Below are positions 21,563-30,986 of a DNA stretch of 64,000 bases, one piece after another. A program made the position numbers and the translations under genes. Numbering within the stretch: position 1 is the stretch's first letter; every line of letters begins with the position of its first letter. The notes under the pieces are model-generated. The model had not been told where the DNA came from. It saw nothing but the letters and a program-made list of their open reading frames with translations, and ran no database searches. Origin of the DNA: Cubamyces lactineus (Eukaryota; Basidiomycota; Agaricomycetes; Polyporales; Polyporaceae); contig JACDTU010000006.1 of assembly GCA_022376465.1 (NCBI GenBank), positions 186,001 to 250,000 of the forward strand, in the 5' to 3' direction.

Positions 21563-21574
21563 AGCTTTCAGTCT
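21563..21574 (-). other. Self-priming primer-binding site of gypsy A1
   Basis: Two nucleotides inside the 5' LTR the element strand reads AGACTGAAAGCT, the exact reverse complement of AGCTTTCAGTCT in the LTR (21743-21754), about 33 nt after the TATA box, where transcription should begin. This is the arrangement known from Tf1 of fission yeast, where the 5' end of the RNA folds back as the primer. No match to a tRNA 3' end is apparent. Confidence 0.8.
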
Positions 21575-21576
21575 AA

Positions 21577-22118
21577 TGTTACGCTTTCAAGCGTGACTCT
21601 TAAACTATCAAGCCTTAAGACGTCAATGAATAGAGAGCTTGTATCTATTCAGCTACTAGCCCTAGCTTGTCGAAGATAAGCGCGTAGTAGTATTTGCAGT
21701 CGAAAGCGAGTTAACGAGCAACCAAAGTCGTATTTCGCGAAGAGACTGAAAGCTGAGGGTCGCTCTATGGCGTCGCCTCTTATATACATGTATGCAGGCC
21801 TGTAGACGGAATGTTCTAGCGTATACACGGACTTTCTGGTACGTAGTAGTCAGCGCTAGTCGAACCTAGTAACACTGTGGCAGTGCTGCTGTGGACTGTG
21901 CAGAAGCGCCTGTGCACTGCGCGGAAGTAACTGTGCACTGTGCAGAAGTGACTGTGCATAGAAAGTCCTAGAGTGTCCTAGATAATACGAGACCATTCCT
22001 GTCTTATAGAACCGTAGCTAGAATCCTAGAGTCCGCCATATCTGTATCGTACAGAGATCGAAGCAGATACTGTACCAGTTCGTAAAGTTCGTAACACGCC
22101 TATCGTACATTTGTAACA
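21577..22118 (-). repeat. 5' LTR of gypsy A1
   Basis: 542 bp and apparently identical to 13185-13726. It supplies promoter and transcript start for the element (minus strand). Confidence 0.92.
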
Positions 22119-23122
22119 GCTCCTTGTGGCTGGCCAGCTTGCGTTTGAGGATACCCCAGAGGTGCTCGATAGGGTTGAGGTCAGGAGATTGGGCTGGCCA
22201 CTCCATAACCTCAAAACCATGGTCTTTGAACCAGGTTTTGGCCTTCTTGCTGGTGTGCTTGGGATCGTTGTCCTGCTGGAAGACAATGTCATCGGGGGTT
22301 TGGCCCCAATACTCAAGGCTATCCTGCAGTGCATCCTCCAGGATGCTGACATAGAGGTTGGCGTCCATCTTGCCCTCGATTTTCATCGCATATCCAGGCC
22401 CCTCCCACCCAAAACAGCCCCAAAGCATCAAACTTCCACCACCATACTTCATTGTGCCCTCCACCAGCCGTGAACTGAGGCCCTCCCCAGTCTTCTTCCA
22501 CACCCACTTCCTCCCATCTGACCCCAGACGATTGATCTTGGTCTCATCTGACCAGATAACCCTCTTCCAGTCCTCCAGAGTCCAGTCCTGGTGGGCCAAA
22601 GCAAAGTCCAGCTGCGCACGAATGTGACGCTTCAGAAGAAGCGGGTGTTTACGCTTCACAATGGCCTTCTTTCCATGCTTCTTGAGATGGCGATGCACCG
22701 TTTGAGTGGAGACTGGCTTTGTGCAGACATCCTCCAACTTTTTGTGGACATCCACAGCTGTATCAGCTTCTCCAGAGCAGATAAGGCGCTGCGCATAGTT
22801 GATGGTGGTGGAAGAAAGCTTGGATGGACGGCCTCCCTTGGACTTTGGAAGGTAGAAACGGAGTTTGGAATGAATCTTGCTAATTGTAGAGGTGTGGACA
22901 CCAGTTTGGGTAGAGATTTGACTCAAGGAAAGGCCTTGGTCGAGCAGAGAGAGAATATCATTCACAGTTTGCTGAGGGAGAGGTCGCATGGTGGTGGTGG
23001 TAAAGGTTCAAGTGATGAGCTGGCAGATTTTGATGGGAGATCAACTAGGATGATGTCACATGATACTCCTCTATCAGTCATGTGATAATGGCCGCTCTAA
23101 GGGGACATTTGTTGCTGAAGCA

Positions 23123-23339
23123 GGGCCAGCAACAAAACTATTGCCATGCACTTGCTCCAAAGAGTAGGGAATATCTCCGCTTCCAGAGCTTCAAGTCACG
23201 TGATTGACATGCCGTGGGAAAGCCAGGATGCACACCTTTCTATTGGTAGTTGAATCATGGTCATTGAGTCAGAAATGGTGGAGATACAGCCTTCCCATTC
23301 AAAAAGTGCGAAACATGGCAATAGTTTTGTAAGTCACTG
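23123..23339 (-). repeat. Right terminal inverted repeat of the Tc1 element
   Basis: Inverted partner of 12783-12999 and equal in length. It ends at a TA dinucleotide, after which the B1 LTR resumes. Confidence 0.85.
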
Positions 23340-23844
23340 TACATGAGGCTTTGCTTACTGAGCTATCTGTGATATCTTACCTCTTGGCATGTTACTTCGT
23401 ACTTTTGTTCTACTCCTTCCTATCACGTACATCTCTTATTGTTTCTATTGGGTTTCTGACTTGGTATTAATACTGCCCCGGAATGTAGTAGCTACTCAGT
23501 TCAGAAATCTCATTAAGCTTGTAACCTTGTCTTACTGGACTTCTAGTCCGTAGTCCAACAATCAACCCCGACCCCCCAGTCTGGCCAACCTTTGTTCCCT
23601 TCCTACTCTCACCTCTGGCCCAACCCCCGTTCTCAAGTCCGACCTCCAACCCGTTAAGTCCGTACTCCGTAGTTTGCAAATAGAGGACACCGAGTCAGAA
23701 CCCATGCATTACTAATAGTTTTGCGAAAGTCCTCACACAGTGCTAGTCCAACCTCCGGTCGTACTCCGACCCCGAACTCTGTCCAAGTCCTGACACTGGA
23801 GTTGTTTCCCCAGAGTTGTTCCCCCGGACGGCACGGTCCTAACA
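23340..23844 (+). repeat. Remainder of the B1 5' LTR
   Basis: It continues the LTR begun at 12592 and follows B2's LTR (46127-46819) to CCTAACA. It contains AGTTCAGAAAT at 23498-23508, which pairs exactly with ATTTCTGAACT at 23847-23857. B2 has C and G at the one position that differs, so the base pair has covaried. Confidence 0.85.
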
Positions 23845-23875
23845 GTATTTCTGAACTCACCAGGTTTCACTCAAT

Positions 23876-24489
23876 ATGTCCACTTGAACCTTAGTCCGCA
23901 CTCAGACTCAATCTCATGCCCTAGAGCAAGAAGACCCCGCTCAGAACTGGAGTGGCTGGACGGCTCGCCGAGGCGACTTAGCGACGCAAGAAGAAGCTAC
24001 TCCGAGCCGCCGTGGGCAGTTCGCTTGAACAATCGTCGAGGCGTCCTCCGATGGGGACGACGAAGGTGACCAGCCTCAGCCTTTGGTCATCTCTACTGCG
24101 ACTGCCCCACAGGTACCCCAAAAGCCATCTCCGGGGAATCCGTTCTCCGAGGGTTAGCCTTCAGGTCCGAGCCACGGACCTCCAGGTCTGCCTAGTCCTC
24201 CAAGTCCGCCGGGACCTCCAGACAATGACCCGGAAGATCCTCAAGGGCCTGGTGACGATGACACCAGCTCGAGCTCGGACTCCTCCGACTCCGAAGACCA
24301 AGTTCAGTCGCAACTAGCGACCGCAATCTCTCTCATCGCGCGTACCCTTGAACGTACTACTGCTCCAACTCCGGCGATTACCCAACCTTTGAACAGCGAG
24401 CGGCACAATGTCCGTGAGCCGGACCAGTTCGATGGGTCCAACCCCAACAAACTCTGGTCTTTCTTCACGCAGTTGGAACTAGCCTTCTA
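23876..24489 (+). pseudogene. Gypsy B1 gag fragment
   Basis: Matches the first third of B2 gag from the ATG through the proline/glycine-rich linker to the ..FFTQLEL region. It has an early in-frame TAG, a lost CGA-type codon and small deletions in the linker. Homology stops at about 24489, where unrelated DNA starts. It cannot make a Gag protein. Confidence 0.85.
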
Positions 24490-25380
24490 CAGGTAGCTAT
24501 CAACAAGTAGAATATGAATGTACCATCTGATTAAAAAATAATGCCCTGGATGTAAGCCAAAACAGGATCTGCCTACTACAGCTGATAAGGAGCTCAATTC
24601 TGATCGCTGCATTCGGTAAGGATGAGCTTCTACAGACATGTAGTAGCGTTGTCTAGGCACATGATGCAAAAAGAACGAAGGCAATATCTGCTCTGGGTGC
24701 AGAGATATGGAGGGAAGAATCTGAAAAGTGCGAAAATGCACCTAGATGAATTCCATTGGGGGTAGGCCATATAGGGCGTAAAAAGCGGTAAATACATAGT
24801 TTTGTATGTATACTACAAGGATCAAAAGACTTCACAGAGAAAGACCAAGAACTGCAGGAGCTATGAGGTAGGTAAGTGGGGGAGGGGCAGGAGGAGGGCG
24901 ACAATGCATGTGGTCAGAATTTTATGTATTTACTACTGTTAGAAAGCCCATAAAAACGCGAATCCAATGGTACCAAGGGCAACATGAGGGGACCCCTGGG
25001 TGCAGAGTAACAAAGGAAACAAAATGGTCATTTTTGGCGAAAATGCGATGGTCTATATCTCTGCCAATACTGCATGGTTCCTCCTGAGAAAATATGCGTT
25101 GGAAAGCCCTTTCAAGCACCTTTTGAATGATATACTACTCATAGGAATTGGCCCAGAGGATGACAGCCCAGCCACCCTGCAGTGGTCCCCTCCTGGTGGC
25201 CCCTGCCCTGGGGTTGCATTTTTAGGCTACTTTCCCTGCCCTATTCTATGCCTATGCACACAGAGATATACTACAGCATACACATACATATTATACATAT
25301 TTTTAGCCCAACAGGGTGCCCTAATAGAGCCCCAGAGGGGGGGTGCAGGGAGGTGTAGAATATATCTACCCTATTTGCAC
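24490..25380. other. Unidentified AT-rich insert inside B1
   Basis: This replaces the part of B1 that should encode the rest of Gag, the protease and reverse transcriptase. I see no long frame with family motifs, no terminal repeats and no second copy in the window. It may be the flank of the minisatellite that follows, brought in by a deletion-with-insertion event. Confidence 0.5.
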
Positions 25381-26062
25381 GCAAAAAAGCGCCCAAAAAG
25401 CGCCCAGATAGTAGCCAAAAAGCGCCCAGATCATTGACAAAAAAGCGCCCAGATAGTGTTACGACGAGCCTAGATCGGTCACGGCGAGCGACGTCCTAGG
25501 GATCGGACCAGAGGTCTCCAGTAGTTCGAGTCGAGTAGAGGTTCAGAGGAATAGGCAATGGATAACCAGGTCGAGCTGAGGATCCCGAGTGGATCCTCTG
25601 GTCTTAAATACAGGAAGAGAGACATGGACACGTCAGCGCCACGTAGGCGCCACGTACCGTGAGAGTCCAGTATAACTACGTAGAGTCAGGGCTGGGAATA
25701 CAGATGATGTGGCGATGACGTGGCGGAAGGTGATAGGGTAGTAATACAACAGCCGTGTGAACCGGTGGGAAAGGGTGACGTGGCATGGGAAAGGATGACG
25801 TGGCATAACGGAGGCACGAGGGAGAGAGAGGAAAAGGAAACTGGGTGACCGTGACGTACTGAGCGTCGTAACAGATAGTAGCTGAAAAAGCGCCCAAAGA
25901 GTGTCAGAAAAGCGCCCAGAAAAGCGCGAGAAAAGCGCTCAGAAAAGCGTCAGAAAAGTGCCCAGAAAAGTGCCCAGAAAAGCGTGGGAAAAGCGCCCAG
26001 AAAAGCGTCAGAAAAGCGCCCAAAAAGCCCGAAAAAAGCGCCAAAAAAGCGCCCAGACCGGG
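25381..26062 (+). repeat. Minisatellite of short AAAAGCGCCCAG-like units
   Basis: Units of about 10-13 bp (AAAAAGCGCCCAG, AAAAGCGTCAG, AAAAGTGCCCAG) repeat imperfectly at 25381-25456 and 25874-26062. They were one array, later split by a solo LTR (25457-25873). The open frame through the array is a by-product of the repeat, not a gene. Confidence 0.85.
25457..25873 (+). mobile_element. Solo LTR of family C, copy 1
   Basis: 417 bp running from TGTTACGACGAGCC to GAGCGTCGTAACA, flanked by the 5-bp duplication GATAG (25452-25456 and 25874-25878). It is closely related to 43797-44211. A solo LTR is the product of recombination between the two LTRs of a full element; no internal part of family C occurs in the window. 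Confidence 0.9.
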
Positions 26063-26248
26063 AGAAAGGGCCTGCCGAGGACACCTACCATAATAGGAAG
26101 GAAGCCGAGAAGCCGAGCTGGACCTATGGAGGCTATCCCGGAAACCCCGGGCATTCGTAAAGTATTAGGAACCAGCCAGGTTTAGTTGTATAACGGTGTA
26201 GGGGAACTACCTGTTCGTAATGCATTATTTCTACAGCAGCAGCTGGCT

Positions 26249-27667
26249 GCACTCAAGCTCACCTCTGAAGGCAACTCCCGATGGTCCCGCGATGAAGACG
26301 GACTACTCCGACTCTCAGGTCGAGTCTATGTCCCGAACTCCGGTGACCTCCACCTTCGTGTACTCCGAGCTTGTCACGATCATCCTACTGCCGGACACTG
26401 GGGACAGAACAAGACACAAGCCCTGGTTCTGCGAGACTACGCCTGGCCCGGACTCCGACTCTTTGTCCGGGACTACTGTAAGTCCTGTACTACCTGCGCG
26501 CGAGCTAAAGTCCCCCGGCATCTCCCCTACGGTACTTTGAAGCAACTCCCGATCCCTGAGCGACCCTGGAACTCCATCTCCATGGACCTCATCGAGCAAC
26601 TCCCGAACTCCGCTGGCTACACCGCGATCCTGGTGGTAGTCGACAGGCTCACTAAGCAAGGTATATTCATCCCTACCCACGACACGCTTACAGCCTCGGA
26701 GTTAGCGGACTTGTTCGTACTCCATGTGTTCTCCAAGCACGGAGTTCCCTCGCATGTTACCTCTGATCGGGGCTCGGAGTTCATCTCTCATTTCTTCCGC
26801 TCCCTCGGTAAGGCCCTCGACATGCGCCTTCACTTCACCTCCGGTTACCACCCGGAGGGTGACGGTCAAACCGAGCGGGTCAACCAGACCCTCGAGCAGT
26901 ACCTCCGGATCTACTCGAACTACCAGCAGGACAACTGGTCCCAACTCCTTCCTTTGGCGGAGTTCGCGTACAACAATGCCCCATCCGCAACTACCGGTAT
27001 ATCCCCGTTCTTTGCGAACAAGGGCTACAACCCCGCCATCTCCGTCTACCCCGAGCGGGACCTCACCTCCGCTCGAGCTCGCGACTACGCTGCCGACCTC
27101 GACGAACTCCACACCCAACTCCGACAACAGATCTCTGAAGCCCAGGCCCGATACCAAGTACAGGCGGACAAACACCGTCTACCCGCGCCGGACTTCAAGG
27201 TCGGAGATCAGGTCTATGTCCGAGCTCAGCACATCCGGACTACACGTCCCTCCAAAAAGTTGTCTGAAAAGTTCTTAGGTCCGTTCACTATCATTGCGCA
27301 GGTCGGAACTCACTCCTTCACCCTCCGACTACCGGACTTTATGCACGCGGTACATCCTGTTTTCCATGTCTCGCAACTCGAGCCTGCAACTCCGAACACC
27401 ATCCCCGGCCATGTCCAAACTCCGCCCCCTCCAATTCTGGTGGACGGAGAACCGGAGTATGAGATTTCGGAAATACTTGACTCCAAGATTGACCGCCGGC
27501 GTCAGAGTTGTCAACTCCTGTACCTAGTCCGATGGGCAGGCTACGAAGGTACGGACAAAGAAACTTTGTGGATCTTAGCCACGGAGCTCGGACATGCCCA
27601 GGAGTTAGTCTCGGACTTCCACTCTGCTTACCCCGACAAACCCGGACCTCTAGCTAAGTTGTCTTGA
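26249..27667 (+). pseudogene. Gypsy B1 pol fragment (integrase and chromodomain)
   Basis: From CTGCACTCAAGCTC on, the sequence follows B2 pol (50626-52033) without a frameshift to its stop. It keeps the integrase zinc region (AGHWGQNKTQ, CTTCARAK), D in SMDLIEQLP, D in SDRGSEF, E in DGQTERVNQ and the chromodomain. Protease, RT and RNase H are missing, so although the frame is open from about 26186 it is only a fragment. Its open frame suggests that the deletion is recent or that B1 copies exchange sequence with active ones. Confidence 0.85.
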
Positions 27668-27772
27668 GGGTCACACCGGTGTTTTTCTCACCTCCATTTT
27701 TCCATTCAACTCCGCACTTGGACTACAAAATACTACCTATGATGTCCGAGGTCCGAAGTCCGTACTCCCGCA

Positions 27773-28420
27773 CTACTCCGCAGTGTCCATGTCCGCATGT
27801 CCCTCCAGACCTTTCCCCTCCTTCGCACCCTCGCCCTGCTTCTCCTCCTCCTCCTCCTCACCGGACTTGCCCCGCGCAGACTTGTCCAACCCCGTCCTAG
27901 TCTCCTCCTCCTCCCAGTCCGACCCAGCCACCCCCACCCGCTCCAGCGCGTCCGCGATCGTGTCCTCCTTGTCCTGCGACGTGATCTTCAAGATCTCGCG
28001 CAGCATCGTACCGAACTCTGTCGCGAGTTCAGACTTGACTGCGTTGCGGATGGCCTCGCCGATGGCAGACTTCAACTCCTTCCGCACGATCTTGGCGATG
28101 GCGTCACCAAGACCCCGGACTTCCTCCCGCATCATCTCCTCCCGCTGCTCCTCCTTGTCGACCAGGAGGTCGATCACCCGCCCCGAGGTGCGCCGGTTGC
28201 GCTGCACCGCGACGAGCAAGTGCTCGAGAAGCTCTCGGTCGGAGAGCTTCTCCGGGTCGTCGGACCACCGGAGGTCGGACTTCCCAACCTCCGGAAGTCT
28301 GGAGCTGGCGGACATCCGAGGGCCTGTCGACGAGCCCGCAATGCTCGGGCCTCGGGCTAGTACCGTCCGCGCTGGTGGGTTAACTCCAGGCGGTGCTACG
28401 AATGTCCATCGGACCTCACC
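27773..28420 (-). pseudogene. Truncated copy of the gypsy B antisense gene
   Basis: Minus-strand frame matching the C-terminal part of the antisense gene in B2 (52141-53535), with about 200 residues kept open, including SDDPEKLSDRELLEHL and the acidic C-terminus. The 5' exons, the zinc cluster and the promoter are gone beyond the Copia-A junction at 28420. That both B copies keep this frame open supports real coding function. Confidence 0.75.
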
Positions 28421-28718
28421 TGTTGAACTAGACGCGTATTAGGCGCTGACTAATAGCAGGCTAGTAAGCGGGAATGGACACGAGGCTACCAGTCTCCTGG
28501 AGAAAGTTCTGGATACTGTGGCTGAGGTACTACGTAGTATGACATCGTACTATACAGTATTACATCATAGCCTCCGTGTACATGTATATAAGGCTGCTCT
28601 GTAGGAGCAGTACAACAAGTCGCTCTTAACCTTCAATCCCTACGTGTGCCTCTATTCAGAGCTCTACAGGTAAGTGAGCTAGTGGGGCTTTCCACTGTGT
28701 AACAAGCCCTGCTGAATA
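28421..28718 (+). repeat. 5' LTR of Copia-A
   Basis: 298 bp; contains a TATATAAGG box near 28586-28594 and, near its end, CTACAG followed by GTAAGT, a consensus splice donor. A few percent of positions differ from 55575-55872. Confidence 0.9.
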
Positions 28719-29015
28719 GGTTATGAGCCCTGGTTGATGCTCGGATCTGCGCCTGGCAAGGCTGCGATCCTGATGCTCCCAGCTCAGCTCAGCTGGTTGA
28801 TGCCAAAGCCTGTGCCTGGCAAGGCCTCGCCTTGGTGTGCCCAGCAATACCTGGATGTCGCCCTAGTGGGGCTAGACGTTGCAGCCCTTAGTGTGCACCA
28901 TGTAGGCTGCACCTATGCTGCTAGAGCTTAGGGAGTGTTTAGCATTGCTGCCCTTGGCGCCGTCATGGCTGCCTTGTTGTGCGCATGGACAAATGCTGAC
29001 ATTCTGTCTCTACAG
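28670..29015 (+). other. Probable leader intron of Copia-A
   Basis: A perfect donor (CAG then GTAAGT, 28670) lies in the LTR. An acceptor (TGTCTCTACAG, ending 29015) with a CTGAC branch site at 28996-29000 lies 17 nt before the gag ATG. Splicing would remove 346 nt, including the primer-binding site, leaving a short leader for translation and reserving unspliced RNA for reverse transcription. This is inference from consensus sites only. Confidence 0.5.
28719..28732 (+). other. Primer-binding site of Copia-A, initiator tRNA-Met anticodon arm
   Basis: GGTTATGAGCCCTG directly follows the LTR. Its complement, CAGGGCTCATAACC, is the anticodon stem-loop of eukaryotic initiator tRNA-Met, the primer type used by Drosophila copia as a half-tRNA. 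Copia-B has the same motif at 57369-57382. Confidence 0.75.
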
Positions 29016-29053
29016 ACTCCCTCAACACCACCATGTCCAACTCGCTCACTCAG

Positions 29054-29583
29054 TGTTACGCTTTTGAGCGTGACTCTTAAACTATCAAGCCTTAAGACGT
29101 CAATGAATAGAGAGCTTGTATCTATTCGATTACTAGCCCTAGCTTGTCGAAGATAAGCGCGTAGTAATTTGTTCAGTGAAAGCGAGTTAACGAGCAATTC
29201 GAGTTCGTATTTCGCGAAGAGACTGAAAGCTGAGGGTCGCTCTGTGGCGTCGCCTCTTATATACATGTACAGAAACCCAAGAGAGGAAGGTTCTAGCATA
29301 TTCAAGGACTTTCTGGTACGTCGTAGTCAGCGCTAGATGAACCTAGTACCACTGTGGCAGTGCTGCTGTGCACTGCGGGCGGCTGCGCAGAAGCGACTGT
29401 GCACCCCTATATGGTAAGTATAGAGTAAGTGCTAGAAAGTCCTAGCTGAGACGAGAACGTTCCTGTCCTAAAGAACCGTAGCTACAATTCTAGAGCTCGC
29501 CATATCCGTATCGTACAGAGAACGTAGCACAAGTCCATAACTAATTGTAACATTCGTAAACAGCCTATCGTACATTCGTAACA
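29054..29583 (-). repeat. 3' LTR of gypsy A2
   Basis: 530 bp. It differs from the element's own 5' LTR, but its reverse complement appears identical to the A3 LTR at 42072-42601. Confidence 0.92.
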
Positions 29584-29617
29584 TCAGCTCCCCCTCCGCT
29601 GAAGGTCGTCCTCAACC

Positions 29618-30920
29618 TTATAGATCCAATATAGCGTTAGGGTTTCTCTCAACAACCTCTGGGCGATAAACGTCCAAAGAGATGTTAATGAGATCAGCTT
29701 CATTACCCACTACCTGAATACGGTCCCACAGCGTACACTCCGTTGTCGACATACCTATAGCTTGGCAGTAAGTCGTTGGAATGCGTTCTGCTTCGACCTT
29801 GAAAGCAGGAAAATTTCCCCTTCGAGCGATGACGTCGTCGATGAGAAGGGAAGCCGCCTTGGTAGTCCTAACTAAAGCCTCCGGCCACCGCAGATGGTAG
29901 AAAGCCATGATTTGCGTGACTGAAGTGCCGAAGTGTTTGTTAGGGACCATGAAGATGTCGCCATTGTAGTTGATGTAACCGAGTCGATCTTCTCCAGTTC
30001 CTCGAAAGAAAATGCATCATCAGTGAGAACCCTCGACATTCTTGAGAAGAGTTGTCGGAGGAGGGGGAGGAGGAGAGGGAGCCCTAACAGCGACCTTGAG
30101 GGCATCGTGAAACTCCTCTTCCGAAAGTTCATCGACAGTGCTGAGCTCAAGATGACCGAGCTCCGGGAGTAAGCCGAAAGACTTGACCTCAGAGCAAGGC
30201 GAGTCGGAACGAGAAGAGACGAGGGAGGGAGTAGACTCCTCGACCGGAGTCAGACCCCACTTGATAGCCTCCTCCTCAGGGTCGGGGGTGGAGACCTTCC
30301 AAGGGTCCGTCGAAGGAGTGGACCATCCTCCAGAGTGCTCCTCGTCCTTGTCTTCATCCTCATCCAAGGAATCCGTCCCGAAAGGCTTCTGGTAGTCGTC
30401 GAGACGCGTAGGCCAGAAAACATGTCCCCAGTTCTGGGTACTATGCTGATTGCGAAGCGGCATGAGATCCGAGAGAACCCCCGCGACCTGGGGGTTAGCG
30501 AGCATAGACATGACTTTCTCTGCCGCATGGATCACCGCTTGGTAGGCCTCGCTCGCGACTTGAACCACCTTCTTCTTCTCCGGCTTGGGCGCCGGCGTTC
30601 TCTTGTTGTATTTGAGGAGAACAGCGTAAGAGGGAGTGGCCCTAGCCAGAGCGCGATAGACGTCGATGAGGTCTTTAACCTCAGGGAGATGGGAGACCCT
30701 AGCCTCGACATGGCTATAGAGGTCGGGATGGACGATAACCCAGCCAATGCGATCGGCGAGGGTACCTTCGTCGTGAATAGAAACCGTGTGTCGGGGAAGA
30801 TGATTGTAGAATACCGTTCGCCGTTCACAAATGAAGTTAGGAGGGCGAGGGATATGACGTCTCGAGCCCTCAGTGAAGCGACGTTCAGTGTTCAGTGAGA
30901 CGAGTGCGAGTGTAGACCAT
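29618..30920 (-). pseudogene. Gypsy A2 ORF4, frameshifted
   Basis: Homologue of the A1 ORF4. After the ATG at 30920 a small insertion containing a repeated CACTGAA brings a TGA after eleven codons. The main part (to about 30020) and the last 110 codons (29950-29618) are otherwise open but in different frames, joined near GFFRGTGEDRLGY-like sequence. Both lesions are also in A3. Confidence 0.85.
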
Positions 30921-30986
30921 TGTGAAGTTATGAGAATTGTTAAGAAAATTCGAAGAAATATTTGAGAGGGAAGTGCGTTGACTCTT

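Larger units (their letters stand above)
13185..22118 (-). mobile_element. Gypsy A1: full-length chromodomain Ty3/gypsy element
   Basis: Two 542-bp LTRs (13185-13726 and 21577-22118) appear identical by eye, beginning TGTTAC and ending GTAACA. A 5-bp duplication GCTCC flanks the element (13180-13184 and 22119-22123). On the minus strand the order is LTR, self-priming site, ORF1, Gag, Pol by -1 frameshift, ORF4, polypurine tract (GGAGGGGGAG, near 13730-13740), LTR. Identical LTRs and open frames indicate a recent insertion, the youngest event of the left nest. Confidence 0.95.
13034..22989 (-). pseudogene. Tc1/mariner DD34E transposase, interrupted by gypsy A1
   Basis: The reading frame starts at 22989 with an N-terminal helix-turn-helix region (TVNDILSLLDQGLSLSQIS). 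It continues to 22119, where A1 enters, and resumes at 13184 down to a stop at 13034-13036. The catalytic triad is readable: D in IWSDETKI, D in FQQDNDPKH, and E in NPIEHLW, with 34 residues between the last two (DD34E). After skipping A1 and one GCTCC copy the frame continues without a break into a normal C-terminus, so this gene was probably intact when A1 landed. It cuts and pastes its own element at TA sites; it cannot be translated whole now. Confidence 0.9.
12783..23339 (-). mobile_element. Tc1/mariner DNA transposon, split by gypsy A1
   Basis: The ends are long inverted repeats starting CAGTGA and CAGTGAC (inverted), flanked by a TA duplication at 12781-12782 and 23340-23341. The uninterrupted B-family LTR reads CTACCTACATGAGG at this point, which confirms TA as the target. 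Subtracting A1 and its duplicated GCTCC leaves about 1.6 kb, normal for a Tc1-like element. It was inserted into the B1 LTR and later received A1 inside its transposase gene. Confidence 0.92.
12592..28420 (+). mobile_element. Gypsy B1: decayed, interrupted family B retrotransposon
   Basis: The 5' LTR is split: 12592-12782 and 23340-23844, with the Tc1 element between. Gag remnants follow at 23876-24489. Then comes foreign DNA in place of most of gag-pol, and an integrase-to-chromodomain piece with the 3' antisense region from about 26249. At 28420 the homology to B2 stops abruptly where the Copia-A LTR starts, so the 3' LTR is missing. B2 (46127-54435) serves as the intact reference. Premature stops and the internal replacement show that B1 is dead. 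Confidence 0.85.

Noticed and set aside
25901..26185. Lys/Arg-rich 94-codon frame
   Set aside because: It is the translation of the minisatellite, not a gene.
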